A stretch of 64,000 nt of DNA, taken from assembly GCF_018968705.1 (NCBI RefSeq), contig NZ_CP076668.1, forward strand, positions 4,971,001 to 5,035,000. The letters are read 5' to 3'. The notes beneath the pieces are model-generated. The model was not told the origin of the DNA. It did not search any database and saw nothing but the letters and a program-made list of their open reading frames with translations. Each line of letters starts with the position of its first letter. Position 1 is the stretch's first letter. The stretch is from Pseudomonas lijiangensis (GTDB lineage Bacteria > Pseudomonadota > Gammaproteobacteria > Pseudomonadales > Pseudomonadaceae). Positions 45,053-54,055 of this stretch are shown here, one piece after another. The position numbers were made by a program, and so were the translations under genes.

Positions 45053-46177
45053 TCAGGAGCCAGCAGCCCGCCGAAGTGTGATGCGTGTCAGTTCCGAGGG
45101 CCGACCCAGGCGAAGGGCAAACCCAGGCCAAAGTGCGGTGCCATTGTTGACATACAGTTGCATGCTTCCAACGGTGTAGAGCCCTGAAACGAACCCGCCG
45201 TTAGCTAGCGCTACAAGTCGGTCTAGACCCAGGATCATTCCGCCGTGGGTGTGACCCGAAAGTTGCAGTGCTACTCCCTGACTCGCGGCGTCACGCGCAT
45301 TCCTGGGTTGATGATCAAGCAGAATGACTGGCGCGTCTTTTGGCGCACCTGCAAGAGCGTGCGGTAGATCGGGCGGCGGAAAGCCTGTCTCGGGTGCCGT
45401 AACATCTGTAACACCCGCCAACACAACCTGGGCACCCTGACGTTCGATCACGGTGTGACTATTGGCCAGAGGGATCATCCCCATAGAGACAAAATGCTGT
45501 ATCCATGCCTCGTTATCAAAAAAGTATTCGTGATTCCCGGGGATGACATAAACGCCGTCGGGTGCTCGCAGATCACGCAATGCATCGATATCCCGCGCTC
45601 TGTCGCCAATTGATCCATCAATGAGATCACCCGTCACCACAACCAGGTCAACACCAAGAGCGTTCGAAGCCTTCACGACCGCCTGCGTCCAGGGCTCGTC
45701 ATATAGGCGACTAATATGCAGGTCGGTCAGTTGCAATACTTTGTACCCTTCAAACTGAGGGGGCAGACCTTCGATTGCAATGGAGATGTCTTTAACCGGC
45801 GGTACGCGCACGGCCTGTTGAACGCCGATGGCTGCCAATACCATTGCAACCGTGCCTATGCCATATCGCAGCCCCGCCGGTACGGTAAACCATTGCTGTC
45901 GAATCAACGCCATCAGCAAGGTGCTCAGGTCTACGACAATCTGGAGTACGGCGACCAACAGAACCGCACCGAATGCCCAGTTGAAAAGCATCACCAGGTA
46001 ACGTGGAAACTCCGGAGAAAAGACGCTCCCCGATGAAATCCGCGAGAACAAATGGTATTGCGAGGCAAGCAGCATCAGTAGCGCCACCGCAATTTTGGCT
46101 GATAGCGCCCACGGCATTGGCCAGACAAACCGCGTGATGACATACAGGCAAGGCATGCTGAACATGACATGAAACAT
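45053..46177 (-). CDS. Membrane-bound metallophosphatase, YkuE-like
   Basis: The 374-residue protein has four N-terminal membrane helices (about residues 1-120) and a calcineurin-like phosphoesterase domain. Metal-binding motifs are complete: LTDLHIS, VVTGDLIDG, GNHEY and GHTHGG. YkuE-type enzymes act on phospholipid-related or UDP-linked substrates at the membrane. It starts 3 bp after the aldo/keto reductase stop, so the two share a transcript. Confidence 0.88.
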   Translation of the reverse strand: MFHVMFSMPCLYVITRFVWPMPWALSAKIAVALLMLLASQYHLFSRISSGSVFSPEFPRYLVMLFNWAFGAVLLVAVLQIVVDLSTLLMALIRQQWFTVPAGLRYGIGTVAMVLAAIGVQQAVRVPPVKDISIAIEGLPPQFEGYKVLQLTDLHISRLYDEPWTQAVVKASNALGVDLVVVTGDLIDGSIGDRARDIDALRDLRAPDGVYVIPGNHEYFFDNEAWIQHFVSMGMIPLANSHTVIERQGAQVVLAGVTDVTAPETGFPPPDLPHALAGAPKDAPVILLDHQPRNARDAASQGVALQLSGHTHGGMILGLDRLVALANGGFVSGLYTVGSMQLYVNNGTALWPGFALRLGRPSELTRITLRRAAGS

Positions 46178-46180
46178 GGA

Positions 46181-47278
46181 CTATTTCCCGCCGGACATAA
46201 GGTTTGGCGTTGCGGGCTCGTTAAAGCGCGGCACCCGTGCGTGTTCCGGGATTCCGGTTTCCAAGAGTCGCTGACGAGCAGCGCTATCGTTAGCGATCAT
46301 CCAGCCTGGATACTCGAATGCCAGCGAGCTCGTCGCTTCAAGGGCATTGATCTCTTCGTCTGAAAGACTGAGGTCGATGGCCTGAAGATTACGTTCAAGC
46401 TGATCCACGCTCTTCACGCCCAGGATCGTGCTGGTGACACTTCGCTTGTGACGCATCCAGGCCAGGGCAACAGACTCCAACGACACATCGCGAGCGGAGG
46501 CGACTGCATCCATTGCCGACAACAGAGACTGACCTCGCACTTCATCTACCGGTGGAAACTGGATAGATGCGCGTCGTCCTGTCTTTGCGTCGACGCGATA
46601 CTTGCCGGTGAGATAGCCGCCAGCCAACGGGCTGAAAGCAATCAGTCCAAGGCCTTCCGATTCAAGCATCGGTACGACCTCGCGCTCTACGTCACGTCCA
46701 ATCAATGAGTAATAACCCTGATATGACTGAAAGCGTGCGAGATTCAATTTATCCGAGATGCCCAGCGCTTTGCTGACCTGCCAGGCCGCCCAGTTTGAAA
46801 CGCCAACGTACCGGACATGTCCTTGTCGTACGAGATCATCAAGCGCCCGTAGCGTCTCTTCGACAGGGGTTACAGGATCCCAGCCGTGCAGTTGGTAAAG
46901 GTCGATGTAATCAGTACCCAGCCTTTTCAGACTTTCCTTGGCCTGCTGGATCAGATGACGATGCGATGAGCCGCCATCATTAGGGCCGCTACCGGTGGCA
47001 TGCCCTGCTTTGGTCGCAATCACTACATCGTGGCGGGCGACTCCATGCTTCTTGAGCGTCTGTCCAACCATCGTCTCGGCCTGACCGCCCGAGTAGACGT
47101 TGGCGGTGTCGATGAAATTGATTCCTGCATCAAAGGCGCGAGCAGAAATCTGATCCATTGTTTCCTGTTGAACACCGCCAGCTGCCGCGTATTGCGGTGC
47201 GGGTGTACCAAAGGTCATTGTCCCGAGGCAGAATTCGGAAACGAATAAGCCTGTGGTGCCGAGTCTGTTATAGCGCAT
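46181..47278 (-). CDS. Aldo/keto reductase
   Basis: The 365-residue NADPH-dependent enzyme has the TIM-barrel family pattern: DTANVYSGGQAE with the catalytic Asp/Tyr, IATKAG with the Lys and QLHGWD with the His. The ATG at 47278 begins MRYNRLGTTGLFVSE, the typical AKR start. It reduces aldehydes or ketones; the substrate is unknown. A TetR gene diverges from it, so it is likely induced by the compound that TetR senses. Confidence 0.92.
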   Translation of the reverse strand: MRYNRLGTTGLFVSEFCLGTMTFGTPAPQYAAAGGVQQETMDQISARAFDAGINFIDTANVYSGGQAETMVGQTLKKHGVARHDVVIATKAGHATGSGPNDGGSSHRHLIQQAKESLKRLGTDYIDLYQLHGWDPVTPVEETLRALDDLVRQGHVRYVGVSNWAAWQVSKALGISDKLNLARFQSYQGYYSLIGRDVEREVVPMLESEGLGLIAFSPLAGGYLTGKYRVDAKTGRRASIQFPPVDEVRGQSLLSAMDAVASARDVSLESVALAWMRHKRSVTSTILGVKSVDQLERNLQAIDLSLSDEEINALEATSSLAFEYPGWMIANDSAARQRLLETGIPEHARVPRFNEPATPNLMSGGK

Positions 47279-47340
47279 ATGGCGTGCCTTTCGTGATGAG
47301 CGGTTACAATCATCAGGCCACAGATATACGAGACTGACAA

Positions 47341-47360
47341 GTTCCGAATTGTTTCGGTAC
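47341..47360. promoter_or_regulatory. Imperfect palindrome, candidate TetR operator
   Basis: GTTCCGAATTGTTTCGGTAC pairs at seven of eight arm positions. It lies in the 103-bp gap between the reductase and the TetR gene. Confidence 0.5.
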
Positions 47361-47381
47361 AGTAAACCCTCGCGCAAAGGG

Positions 47382-48041
47382 ATGGACAGGTTGACTAGCA
47401 AAGATCAAAAAGCCGCTCAAAGGAGCGACGAAACAGCAGCATCCTTGCCTGTGCGTGGGCGCAAGCGCGATCCTGGTCGTGATGCAGCCATTCTCGACGC
47501 CGCAATCGAGGTACTGGCTGAATCCGGTTATGACGGCATGACCATGGATATGGTCGCGATGCGAGCACGAGCGGGAAAAGCCACTGTTTATCGACGCTGG
47601 AGTTCGAAGGCGGAGCTGATTCTTGATGCCGTGGCCCACCTCAAGCGCGGTCAGGTCGATATTGAAAGCCTGCCTGATACCGGCACACTGAGAGGCGATC
47701 TGCTGGCTCTATTCAAGCCGCAGTCGGCTGAAGAAGGTGAGCGGAAAATGCGCGTGATGGCTGGACTGGCCTCAGTGTTACTGCAGCATCCGCAATTGGC
47801 TGAAGCGGGAGATGCCGCGATTGTCGAACCTTGGGCTGCCGTAAATCGAGTGTTGATGCGACGGGCGTTGGAGCGGGGAGAAATCTCGGCAAACGCCAAT
47901 ATCGACGCCGCGTCCCAGGTACTTCCGTCAATGGCAGCCTATCGAGCGTTGATTCAGCGCAAGCCATTCGATTTGCAGTTTTTGACCACGATGATTGATG
48001 GAGTGCTGTTACCGGCGCTCAGCAAATCAGGCTCGGCGTGA
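47382..48041 (+). CDS. TetR-family regulator
   Basis: The 219-residue protein has an N-terminal HTH ([20 protein letters not shown] through [15 protein letters not shown]) and a C-terminal TetR_C-type domain. The start is uncertain between ATG 47382 and a TTG nine bases later with GGACAGG in front. It diverges from the aldo/keto reductase, the usual arrangement for a local repressor. A broken transposase gene on the other strand touches its 3' end. Confidence 0.88.
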   Translation: MDRLTSKDQKAAQRSDETAASLPVRGRKRDPGRDAAILDAAIEVLAESGYDGMTMDMVAMRARAGKATVYRRWSSKAELILDAVAHLKRGQVDIESLPDTGTLRGDLLALFKPQSAEEGERKMRVMAGLASVLLQHPQLAEAGDAAIVEPWAAVNRVLMRRALERGEISANANIDAASQVLPSMAAYRALIQRKPFDLQFLTTMIDGVLLPALSKSGSA

Positions 48042-48049
48042 GATCAGGC

Positions 48050-48385
48050 AAGATGACGTCCAGAATGCCCGCTGCCAGTTGGTGCTTCTCCAGCAGATGC
48101 CGGAAATTCATGATCGTGGTGTCTTCGGGAATCGCAGCGCTGAGCGTCAGCCGTGCGAACTGGCGCATTGAGGTGATTTCGTACAGCGCTTCTTCCATGG
48201 CGGGATCGCTGAGGGAAAACCAGTTCGGCAGCAGATGAATGCACAGCATGGTTTCCAGCGGGTAAAGCTTGCGGCCACCGTCTGCCTTTGGGTAATGAGG
48301 CTCGATCTCGGCCAAGAAAGCGCTCGCGACGGGTCTGCTTGCGTTTGCCGGCGTACTCGAAATCGGAAAAGCTCATCTGACTCAT
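48050..48385 (-). pseudogene. IS5-family transposase remnant
   Basis: The frame opens [20 protein letters not shown] and ERFL, then shifts, and continues in another frame as [20 protein letters not shown] through [20 protein letters not shown]. This is the N-terminal third of an IS5-type DDE transposase with a one-base insertion and a loss of about 13 codons after ERFLAE. The catalytic DDE part is missing. It is an old, dead insertion at the TetR 3' end. Confidence 0.82.
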
Positions 48386-48561
48386 GGGACTGGCTGCTAC
48401 TCGTGATCGGAGAGGTAGGCTATTTCAGCACAGCGGGCGGGGCTGCGCTGAACTTGATCGGAGAATCCCTAAAAATCTTCAACAAGTTTTATTATAGTGC
48501 AGGGCGCTACAAGTTTTTCGCAGGTCATAGCGCTTTTTCCACGTAAATCAACCAATCCGCA

Positions 48562-48825
48562 CTATAAAGCCAAAAGCTGATCTGCAAATCTTTCCGTTTG
48601 AGGTCGATCTCCGCTTAACCCAATAATAATGGTTTCTATGGACCACAAGTATTCTATAAGCATTTCTCTGCCAGCCTTACTCTCAATAAGCTTACATAAA
48701 CCAGGAATATACGCATCATACTCACCCATCTCATCCGAATAAGCTGCAATACCGATAGGATCCCATTGTTTATGAACGGCGTTCCGCACATGATCATAAA
48801 GTGCGGACTGCATGCTAGCACTCAT
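48562..48825 (-). CDS. Small acidic protein, candidate immunity protein (DUF1871-like)
   Basis: The 87-residue protein contains WDPIGIAAYSDEMGEYDAYI and an ending LWSIETIIIGLSG, which resembles DUF1871 and related small proteins seen as immunity proteins near polymorphic toxins; the family name is tentative. GGAGG 8 nt before the ATG at 48825 is better than an upstream in-frame TTG. It stands downstream of the Rhs locus without a toxin next to it, so it may be an orphan immunity gene left by exchange of toxin tips. Confidence 0.6.
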   Translation of the reverse strand: MSASMQSALYDHVRNAVHKQWDPIGIAAYSDEMGEYDAYIPGLCKLIESKAGREMLIEYLWSIETIIIGLSGDRPQTERFADQLLAL

Positions 48826-49270
48826 CTTACCTACCTCCAAGCGTTATGGTAATTACGGTTTCACTTTTAAAGTCAACCACCAAATTAACTTTGCTAGCGC
48901 TAGCATCACAAACAGTACATTTAGTTTATCTCTTGGCATACTAGTACCATCTTTATACGTCCTTCAACTACCGACGGAGTACAGCCACGCTCCCGCACTC
49001 TATAAATTGCGTGACCACTGTAATTTTTTCCTCAATAATACTTGGCGAATTTCGCGAACCAGAAACGCTCAAAAACTCAAAAGAATATTAATTTTAAGTA
49101 TACCCCCCTTGAAACCATATACTCACGTTCCAACGTAAGCGATCCACCATCCACACATTCTAACCATGAATCTAAGGCGTTATGCTGGGCTCCCGAATAA
49201 CTTCTGGAGCCTTTGCCATGATGCGCCCTCCATTCTGAATATCTAGGAGTTCAACTGGCTGCTCAAAGCT
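48826..49270. other. AT-rich spacer with degenerate coding traces
   Basis: No intact gene is seen. On the minus strand, 49172-49270 continues the frame of the DUF4279-like gene after its stop for 32 codons (FEQPVELLDIQNGGRIMAKA...). An overlapping frame reads YSGAQHNALDSWLECVDGGS and on to about 49080. These look like relics or a dispersed repeat. CGTTCCAACGTAAGCGATCC near 49125 could be part of such a repeat. Confidence 0.4.
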
Positions 49271-49681
49271 TCAAAAATAACTAAAAGACACCGTTGACTG
49301 TAGGTAAAAAACATCTGAAATCGTCTCTTTTGACAGATAACCATCCTGAATATCATCCGACAACATGACCGGCAAATCTAAATTAAATTCCGTAAACTCA
49401 GGCTTAACCTCACCCTGAACCTTTAGAACATGATCTAGACCACCAATATGTGAAATGAACTCTGGAATCATTTCGCACATATCAAAACCCTCCGAAAACT
49501 CCAGAGAGAAAACCACATAAGAACGTGCTAATAACGCCCTTACACCAGGCTTCACATGCTCGCCCTTGTTACCAAACCGAGATGATTTTAGGCCCACCAG
49601 CTCAATGACCTGAACGGCGGGCATATCAAAACCACGAAAAGTCAAAGACACCATTTTTTTTCTTTTAGTCAACGAATTCAT
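49271..49681 (-). CDS. DUF4279-like protein, putative immunity to the Rhs toxin
   Basis: The 136-residue protein starts at 49681 (MNSLTKRKKMVSLTF) after GGAGG with a 4-nt spacer. The pattern FRGFDMPAVQVIELVGLKSS, then SRFGNKGEHVKPGV, SLEFSEGFDM and a terminal FYLQSTVSFSYF fits DUF4279, often found as an immunity gene beside Rhs and WapA toxins. It overlaps the Rhs stop by 4 bp (ATGA), which ensures production with the toxin. The frame continues for 32 codons beyond its TGA, so the stop may be recent. Confidence 0.72.
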   Translation of the reverse strand: MNSLTKRKKMVSLTFRGFDMPAVQVIELVGLKSSRFGNKGEHVKPGVRALLARSYVVFSLEFSEGFDMCEMIPEFISHIGGLDHVLKVQGEVKPEFTEFNLDLPVMLSDDIQDGYLSKETISDVFYLQSTVSFSYF

Positions 49682-52425
49682 AAAACCTCCTTCCCCGACC
49701 CTCTCCTTCCGTCCCAAATCCACTTTCGGCCTGTGGTCTTATCATTATAAATATTAACTTTTGAATCACCTCGACCTTTCTTTGCATCATGAGCATCATC
49801 ATAGCCAGCCTCTTGAGCCACATCATTAGCTTCTTTATTTCCTTTGATCTTATCTAGATTATTTTCATCTGGCTGATCCTCATAGGAATTATTAAACATT
49901 TTCTCAAGAGCAAAAACACCTAGTCCGGCCCCTATCGCACCACCTAAAACTCCGCCAACGATAGTGCCAGGACCTGGGCATACTAAAGTACCCCATGTTG
50001 CTCCAATTTCAGCACCTGGAATAGCAAAGGCTACAGTCCCTTTAGGATCAATATACCTAAGAGGATTGCCAAGAGCATAACTGTAAGTATTGAGACCTCC
50101 ATCAAGACCAATGGGGTCACTCTGGGTATAACGCCCAGTCTCCGGATTGTAATCACGATAGTAGTTGTAATTCAGCTGCGTCTGCGCATCATAAATCTGC
50201 CCTGGAAACCGGAGCGCTACAGTCGTCGACTTGCCATCACCGTCCACATCCTCTTCAGGCGCTCCTACGCCATATGCATCGCTATTCCAGCGCCACAGCA
50301 AGGTCTGCGTACTATCAGTGGCCAGCCGTGGTGTATTCAGATGATCAGTGTGCAGATAGATTAGCTTGCTGCTGCTCACCTCTCCCAGCGTCGAGAAATT
50401 GGCCGTCAACTGGGCAAGAGGCATGTCATCCAGCCAGAACCAGTATTGGCCGCTGGTTTTCTGGCCGTTAGCATCGAAAAACGTCTGGCCAATAAGTTTG
50501 CCGCTCAGGTCGTACAAATAGGCTGTCGTGCCTATGAGCACTTGGCTCCCCATCTCATAAGTACGCTTGGTGATGCGCTGACCCAGAGTGTTGTATTTGT
50601 ACTCCGCGACTTGATAAATGCTGGCTTGATGAACCTGGCTCAGACGCCCTTGGGCATCATAGCTATAGCGTCGACCATTGAATTGAGTGTGATTGCCGAT
50701 CAGGTCGGTTGCCAGTGTTGAACCATTGATGCTGACTAATCGATTGCTGTCATTGGCATACGTCAGGGATTGGGTTTCGCTGGCCTCGCCGTTGCTCAGG
50801 TTGCTGGTCGTACGCTGAGTTCGGTTGCCGGTGGCGTCGAAGCCGTAGCTTTTCCTGATGCTATTGGTCTGCTCCTGGGTCAAACGCCCCAAAGCATCGT
50901 ATTCGTACTGCACCGCCCCCCAAAGGCTATGGGTGGTTTCGGTAATATTACTGTCCGCATCGTATCGATAGCGTGTTTGCCAATTCCCGACTTGCTGTTG
51001 TGTCAGTTGATAGTCTTGATCATAAGACCTCGACAGAACGATACCATTACCCCAAGTCAGCGACTTAACCGGACCAAAAGGCTGATAGGTAATATTTTTG
51101 GCCAGAGTGACTGTTCTACTTCCGAGCGTCAGTTTGATACCTGTGACTTGAGCTGCGCTATTACGGGCATAAGTTAAAGCAATATTTGATGGATAACCGA
51201 TCTGAATCAGATGACTGGCTGCATCATAACCATAACTTAAATTCTCGTAATAATCCCCAGCATTGACACCTACCGAACGGTGTTGGTTGGTCAGATTGCC
51301 TTTGGCATCATAGGTGTACGTCAATACGCCTGCACTGTCTTGAATACCGGTACGGCGGCCGATACCGTAATTACCATTCGCCGTCTGATCGTAGAGAAAC
51401 TTGATATTAAGTGCAGGAGTAGCGGGATAGTTTTTGCTGATCAGGCGATTCAGCGCGTCATACCCGTAATCGGTTACAACACCACGAGCATCGGTGCTGC
51501 GAATCAGGTTGTTGGCTTCATCATAAGCGAAAGTACTGGTACCGGAGTCTGCACTTACGCTGCTGATCTGATTGCCTTGGCTATCATAAGTATATCGTGT
51601 CGTTACGCCACGCGGATCGACAACCTGTGTGACCTTATCATCAGGGTTGTAACTAAAGGCAGTAACGCCCTGCAGGGGATCAACAATCTTGCTTATACGA
51701 TTCAGGGCATCGAACGCTTGCTGCGTTTTGTGATCACGTGCAGTGGTAGAGCCTGCCTGATTGTCATTCAGGTCATAATCATAACGCCGGGTCTGGTTAT
51801 CAGCACCCACCGCCTTGATCAAGCGTCCCAACTCGTCGAAGACTCGTTGCTGAAGGTGGACAATAGCACCACTATTATCAGCTATAGTTTCCGAAGTATG
51901 GTTTCCCATCGGATCAAGCGTATAGCTAATACTTTCACCGAGCTGATTCTTCACCCCAACAAGACGTCGCGCGTCGTCATAGGTGTACTTGATCCAATTG
52001 CCATCGGGCATGGTGATTTTCAGAATATCGCCGACTTCGTTATAGGCATACTGCGTGGTCGCTGAGTCAATCGTTCGGCTGGCAAGCCATCCTTGCGGGG
52101 TATAGGCGAGTGTTGTTGCCACTCCATTAGGGTCGGTTACAACCTGCGGATTGCCATAACTGTCGAAATTACCAAGGGTATAAACATGGCCAAGCGCATT
52201 GGTAACAGTAGTAAGGTTACCTTGAGCATTATATCCATACGAAGTAATGTCACTGACATCAGTGCGGGCACCATCAACACTGGCGATCTGCCCAGAAGTT
52301 GTATAAGTATGGCTGATAGTGCTTGCATTTGCATGACATGCAAGCCATGTGCAGATAAGGCCTGTCATAAGTTGACGTGACGATAAAGTAAACATCTTTC
52401 GGTCCTTCAGATAGAATGCACTCAT
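49678..52425 (-). CDS. Rhs/YD-repeat protein with C-terminal toxin tip
   Basis: The 915-residue protein begins with a Sec signal (inner ATG at 52395; MFTLSSRQLMTGLICTWLAC then HANAS). It has about 20 YD repeats, the Rhs core end YNYYRDYNPETGRYTQSDPI through NPLRYIDPKG near residue 800, a Gly-rich hydrophobic linker, and a polar tip of about 60 residues (NDVAQEAGYDDAHDAKKGRG ... WIWDGRRG). The tip resembles polymorphic toxin type 33. It lacks the N-terminal DUF6531 part, which is in the upstream gene; the two overlap by 4 bp. The ATG at 52425 is used because of that overlap. Confidence 0.85.
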   Translation of the reverse strand: MSAFYLKDRKMFTLSSRQLMTGLICTWLACHANASTISHTYTTSGQIASVDGARTDVSDITSYGYNAQGNLTTVTNALGHVYTLGNFDSYGNPQVVTDPNGVATTLAYTPQGWLASRTIDSATTQYAYNEVGDILKITMPDGNWIKYTYDDARRLVGVKNQLGESISYTLDPMGNHTSETIADNSGAIVHLQQRVFDELGRLIKAVGADNQTRRYDYDLNDNQAGSTTARDHKTQQAFDALNRISKIVDPLQGVTAFSYNPDDKVTQVVDPRGVTTRYTYDSQGNQISSVSADSGTSTFAYDEANNLIRSTDARGVVTDYGYDALNRLISKNYPATPALNIKFLYDQTANGNYGIGRRTGIQDSAGVLTYTYDAKGNLTNQHRSVGVNAGDYYENLSYGYDAASHLIQIGYPSNIALTYARNSAAQVTGIKLTLGSRTVTLAKNITYQPFGPVKSLTWGNGIVLSRSYDQDYQLTQQQVGNWQTRYRYDADSNITETTHSLWGAVQYEYDALGRLTQEQTNSIRKSYGFDATGNRTQRTTSNLSNGEASETQSLTYANDSNRLVSINGSTLATDLIGNHTQFNGRRYSYDAQGRLSQVHQASIYQVAEYKYNTLGQRITKRTYEMGSQVLIGTTAYLYDLSGKLIGQTFFDANGQKTSGQYWFWLDDMPLAQLTANFSTLGEVSSSKLIYLHTDHLNTPRLATDSTQTLLWRWNSDAYGVGAPEEDVDGDGKSTTVALRFPGQIYDAQTQLNYNYYRDYNPETGRYTQSDPIGLDGGLNTYSYALGNPLRYIDPKGTVAFAIPGAEIGATWGTLVCPGPGTIVGGVLGGAIGAGLGVFALEKMFNNSYEDQPDENNLDKIKGNKEANDVAQEAGYDDAHDAKKGRGDSKVNIYNDKTTGRKWIWDGRRGSGKEVL

Positions 52426-53897
52426 TGAGTTGTAACCTGCCGAGAGAGCTCTCGCCCTTGATCGTCATAGCGGTAAACCGTGACACGAGTTGGCTCAACA
52501 ATTCTAGTCGGCAAGAACTGTTCAGAATCCCACTCGGTCGTAATAGTGCGAGCGACAGCAGTTCCACTTGCTTCGGTACGACTCGTTTCCAAACCTCTGG
52601 AATTGTAGGTATACGTTGTAAGAGAACCTTTAGCATCGGTTTTGCTCAATACTAGTCCACGCTCGTTGTAGGTATAACTGGAATTACTGGCTGGACAATT
52701 GGGAGAAGGCTCGCCTTCGATAGAAATGACTCGCTTAATGCCTCCGATCTGCTGATAACGATAAGTTGTTGTTTTACCAAGCTCATTGGTCACCGTACGA
52801 GAATCATCCGTGTTGTACACCACCTGAGTCAAACCTGCTCCACCGCTGTGCTGACTGCTAACTGCTCGACCTTGATCATCATAGGACCAGGTAGCAAAAC
52901 GAACGCCACGCTCATCTGTAATACCTGTTAACAGGCCTGTATTGCGCGAATCCTCATAGTGAAACTGTCTCTGCTCTGTCTGAGAACCGCGCGTACGGTT
53001 CAGTTGAACAAGGTGCTTGTTACTGTCATAGCTGTAACTGATCTGTAAACCGGGAGCCACAAGACTCAAGGGTTGATGTTGCGTATCCTCGGTGAATATT
53101 AGTGACTGCCCGCTATCGCTGGTCACCGTCACCTGATCATTAGCATAAGTCAGTTGCAGCCTGAGTCCGGCTGCATCAATCCACTCTATCAAACGCCCAC
53201 GTGCATCAAAGGTGAAGCGTTCATTATTGTCTGCGGTATAGAGCCAATTATCTCCCGTCTTGACCAGCAAACCGGTTTCCGTCGGGTATGCAGTGGCAAT
53301 GTCGCCTTCAACACTAAAGAACGACTCGCGACCATCAGCATGAACCAGAGATAACTTGCCAATGGCAAAGCGGATAAATGCGGAATAGTTATGCCGCCAA
53401 AGTCCATCGAGGCTATTGTAGGCACGAGTGAATACAGGCGCGACACCTTGCGCCTTATAATCTACTTCCAACTGAAACTTATTACCAACAGCTAAACTAA
53501 TAGGATTACCGACACAGCTTTCGGGTAAGGGAGCACCTTTTTGCTCATCATTCCCACACTTTGCCGTAGAGACATTGTACATCGCCCCCCCACCGCATTG
53601 ACGCACATAAAATTCAATGAAATGAAAGTCATGCCCAACATAAAGATAACCAGCATACCAGTTATAAGGAGGAGCCCACACAGAGCGAGAGCAACGATCA
53701 TACCCAGGATTAATATACCCAAGCCTAGAAATCACAGCATTGCACGCTTTCTCAGCATCTGCATCATTATCGAAATTATCATAATGATGAATCCAACGCC
53801 AAGGCCCCATTTCTGAAATAATTTCTTGAACCTCTGCTATAGAACAACTACTAAAAAAACAACAAAGACAAACAAAAAAACGTCGCCCCCACAACAT
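52422..53897 (-). CDS. Rhs N-terminal module (DUF6531 plus YD repeats), copy 2
   Basis: The 491-residue protein starts at 53897, fixed by GGAGG 6 nt upstream, with a signal peptide (MLWGRRFFVCLCCFFSSC). A Cys-containing region (about 25-110) is followed by DUF6531 (NPISLAVGNKFQLEVDYKAQ, about 150) and YD repeats to the end, GRELSRQVTTQ. It corresponds to the first half of a normal Rhs protein; the second half is the next gene, joined by ATGA. The C-terminal 200 residues are close to those of the gene at 54052. Confidence 0.85.
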   Translation of the reverse strand: MLWGRRFFVCLCCFFSSCSIAEVQEIISEMGPWRWIHHYDNFDNDADAEKACNAVISRLGYINPGYDRCSRSVWAPPYNWYAGYLYVGHDFHFIEFYVRQCGGGAMYNVSTAKCGNDEQKGAPLPESCVGNPISLAVGNKFQLEVDYKAQGVAPVFTRAYNSLDGLWRHNYSAFIRFAIGKLSLVHADGRESFFSVEGDIATAYPTETGLLVKTGDNWLYTADNNERFTFDARGRLIEWIDAAGLRLQLTYANDQVTVTSDSGQSLIFTEDTQHQPLSLVAPGLQISYSYDSNKHLVQLNRTRGSQTEQRQFHYEDSRNTGLLTGITDERGVRFATWSYDDQGRAVSSQHSGGAGLTQVVYNTDDSRTVTNELGKTTTYRYQQIGGIKRVISIEGEPSPNCPASNSSYTYNERGLVLSKTDAKGSLTTYTYNSRGLETSRTEASGTAVARTITTEWDSEQFLPTRIVEPTRVTVYRYDDQGRELSRQVTTQ

Positions 53898-53983
53898 ACC
53901 ACACCTCCAAGCAAACATATCAAATAATGGCTGGAAGAATCAGTTTCTACCAACCCGCCGACTGAGTTCACGCCCAACAACAC

Positions 53984-54055
53984 CTAAACCCAGAGCCACA
54001 GCTGACGCGAAGAAAAAGCAAACATGTTCAAATCCTTCAGATAATTATTACTCAT
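53984..54055 (-). pseudogene. Remnant of a lost second Rhs toxin gene
   Basis: It starts ATGA-coupled to the upstream gene and encodes 23 residues, MSNNYLKDLNMFAFSSRQLW plus LWV, then a stop. The first 19 align with MSAFYLKDRKMFTLSSRQL of the intact toxin gene at 52425. It shows that copy 1 once also had a C-terminal core/toxin gene that was deleted. Confidence 0.8.

Noticed and set aside
48812..49138. 108-codon plus-strand open frame in the AT-rich spacer
   Set aside because: There is no Shine-Dalgarno and composition is that of non-coding DNA; the minus strand carries weak coding traces instead.
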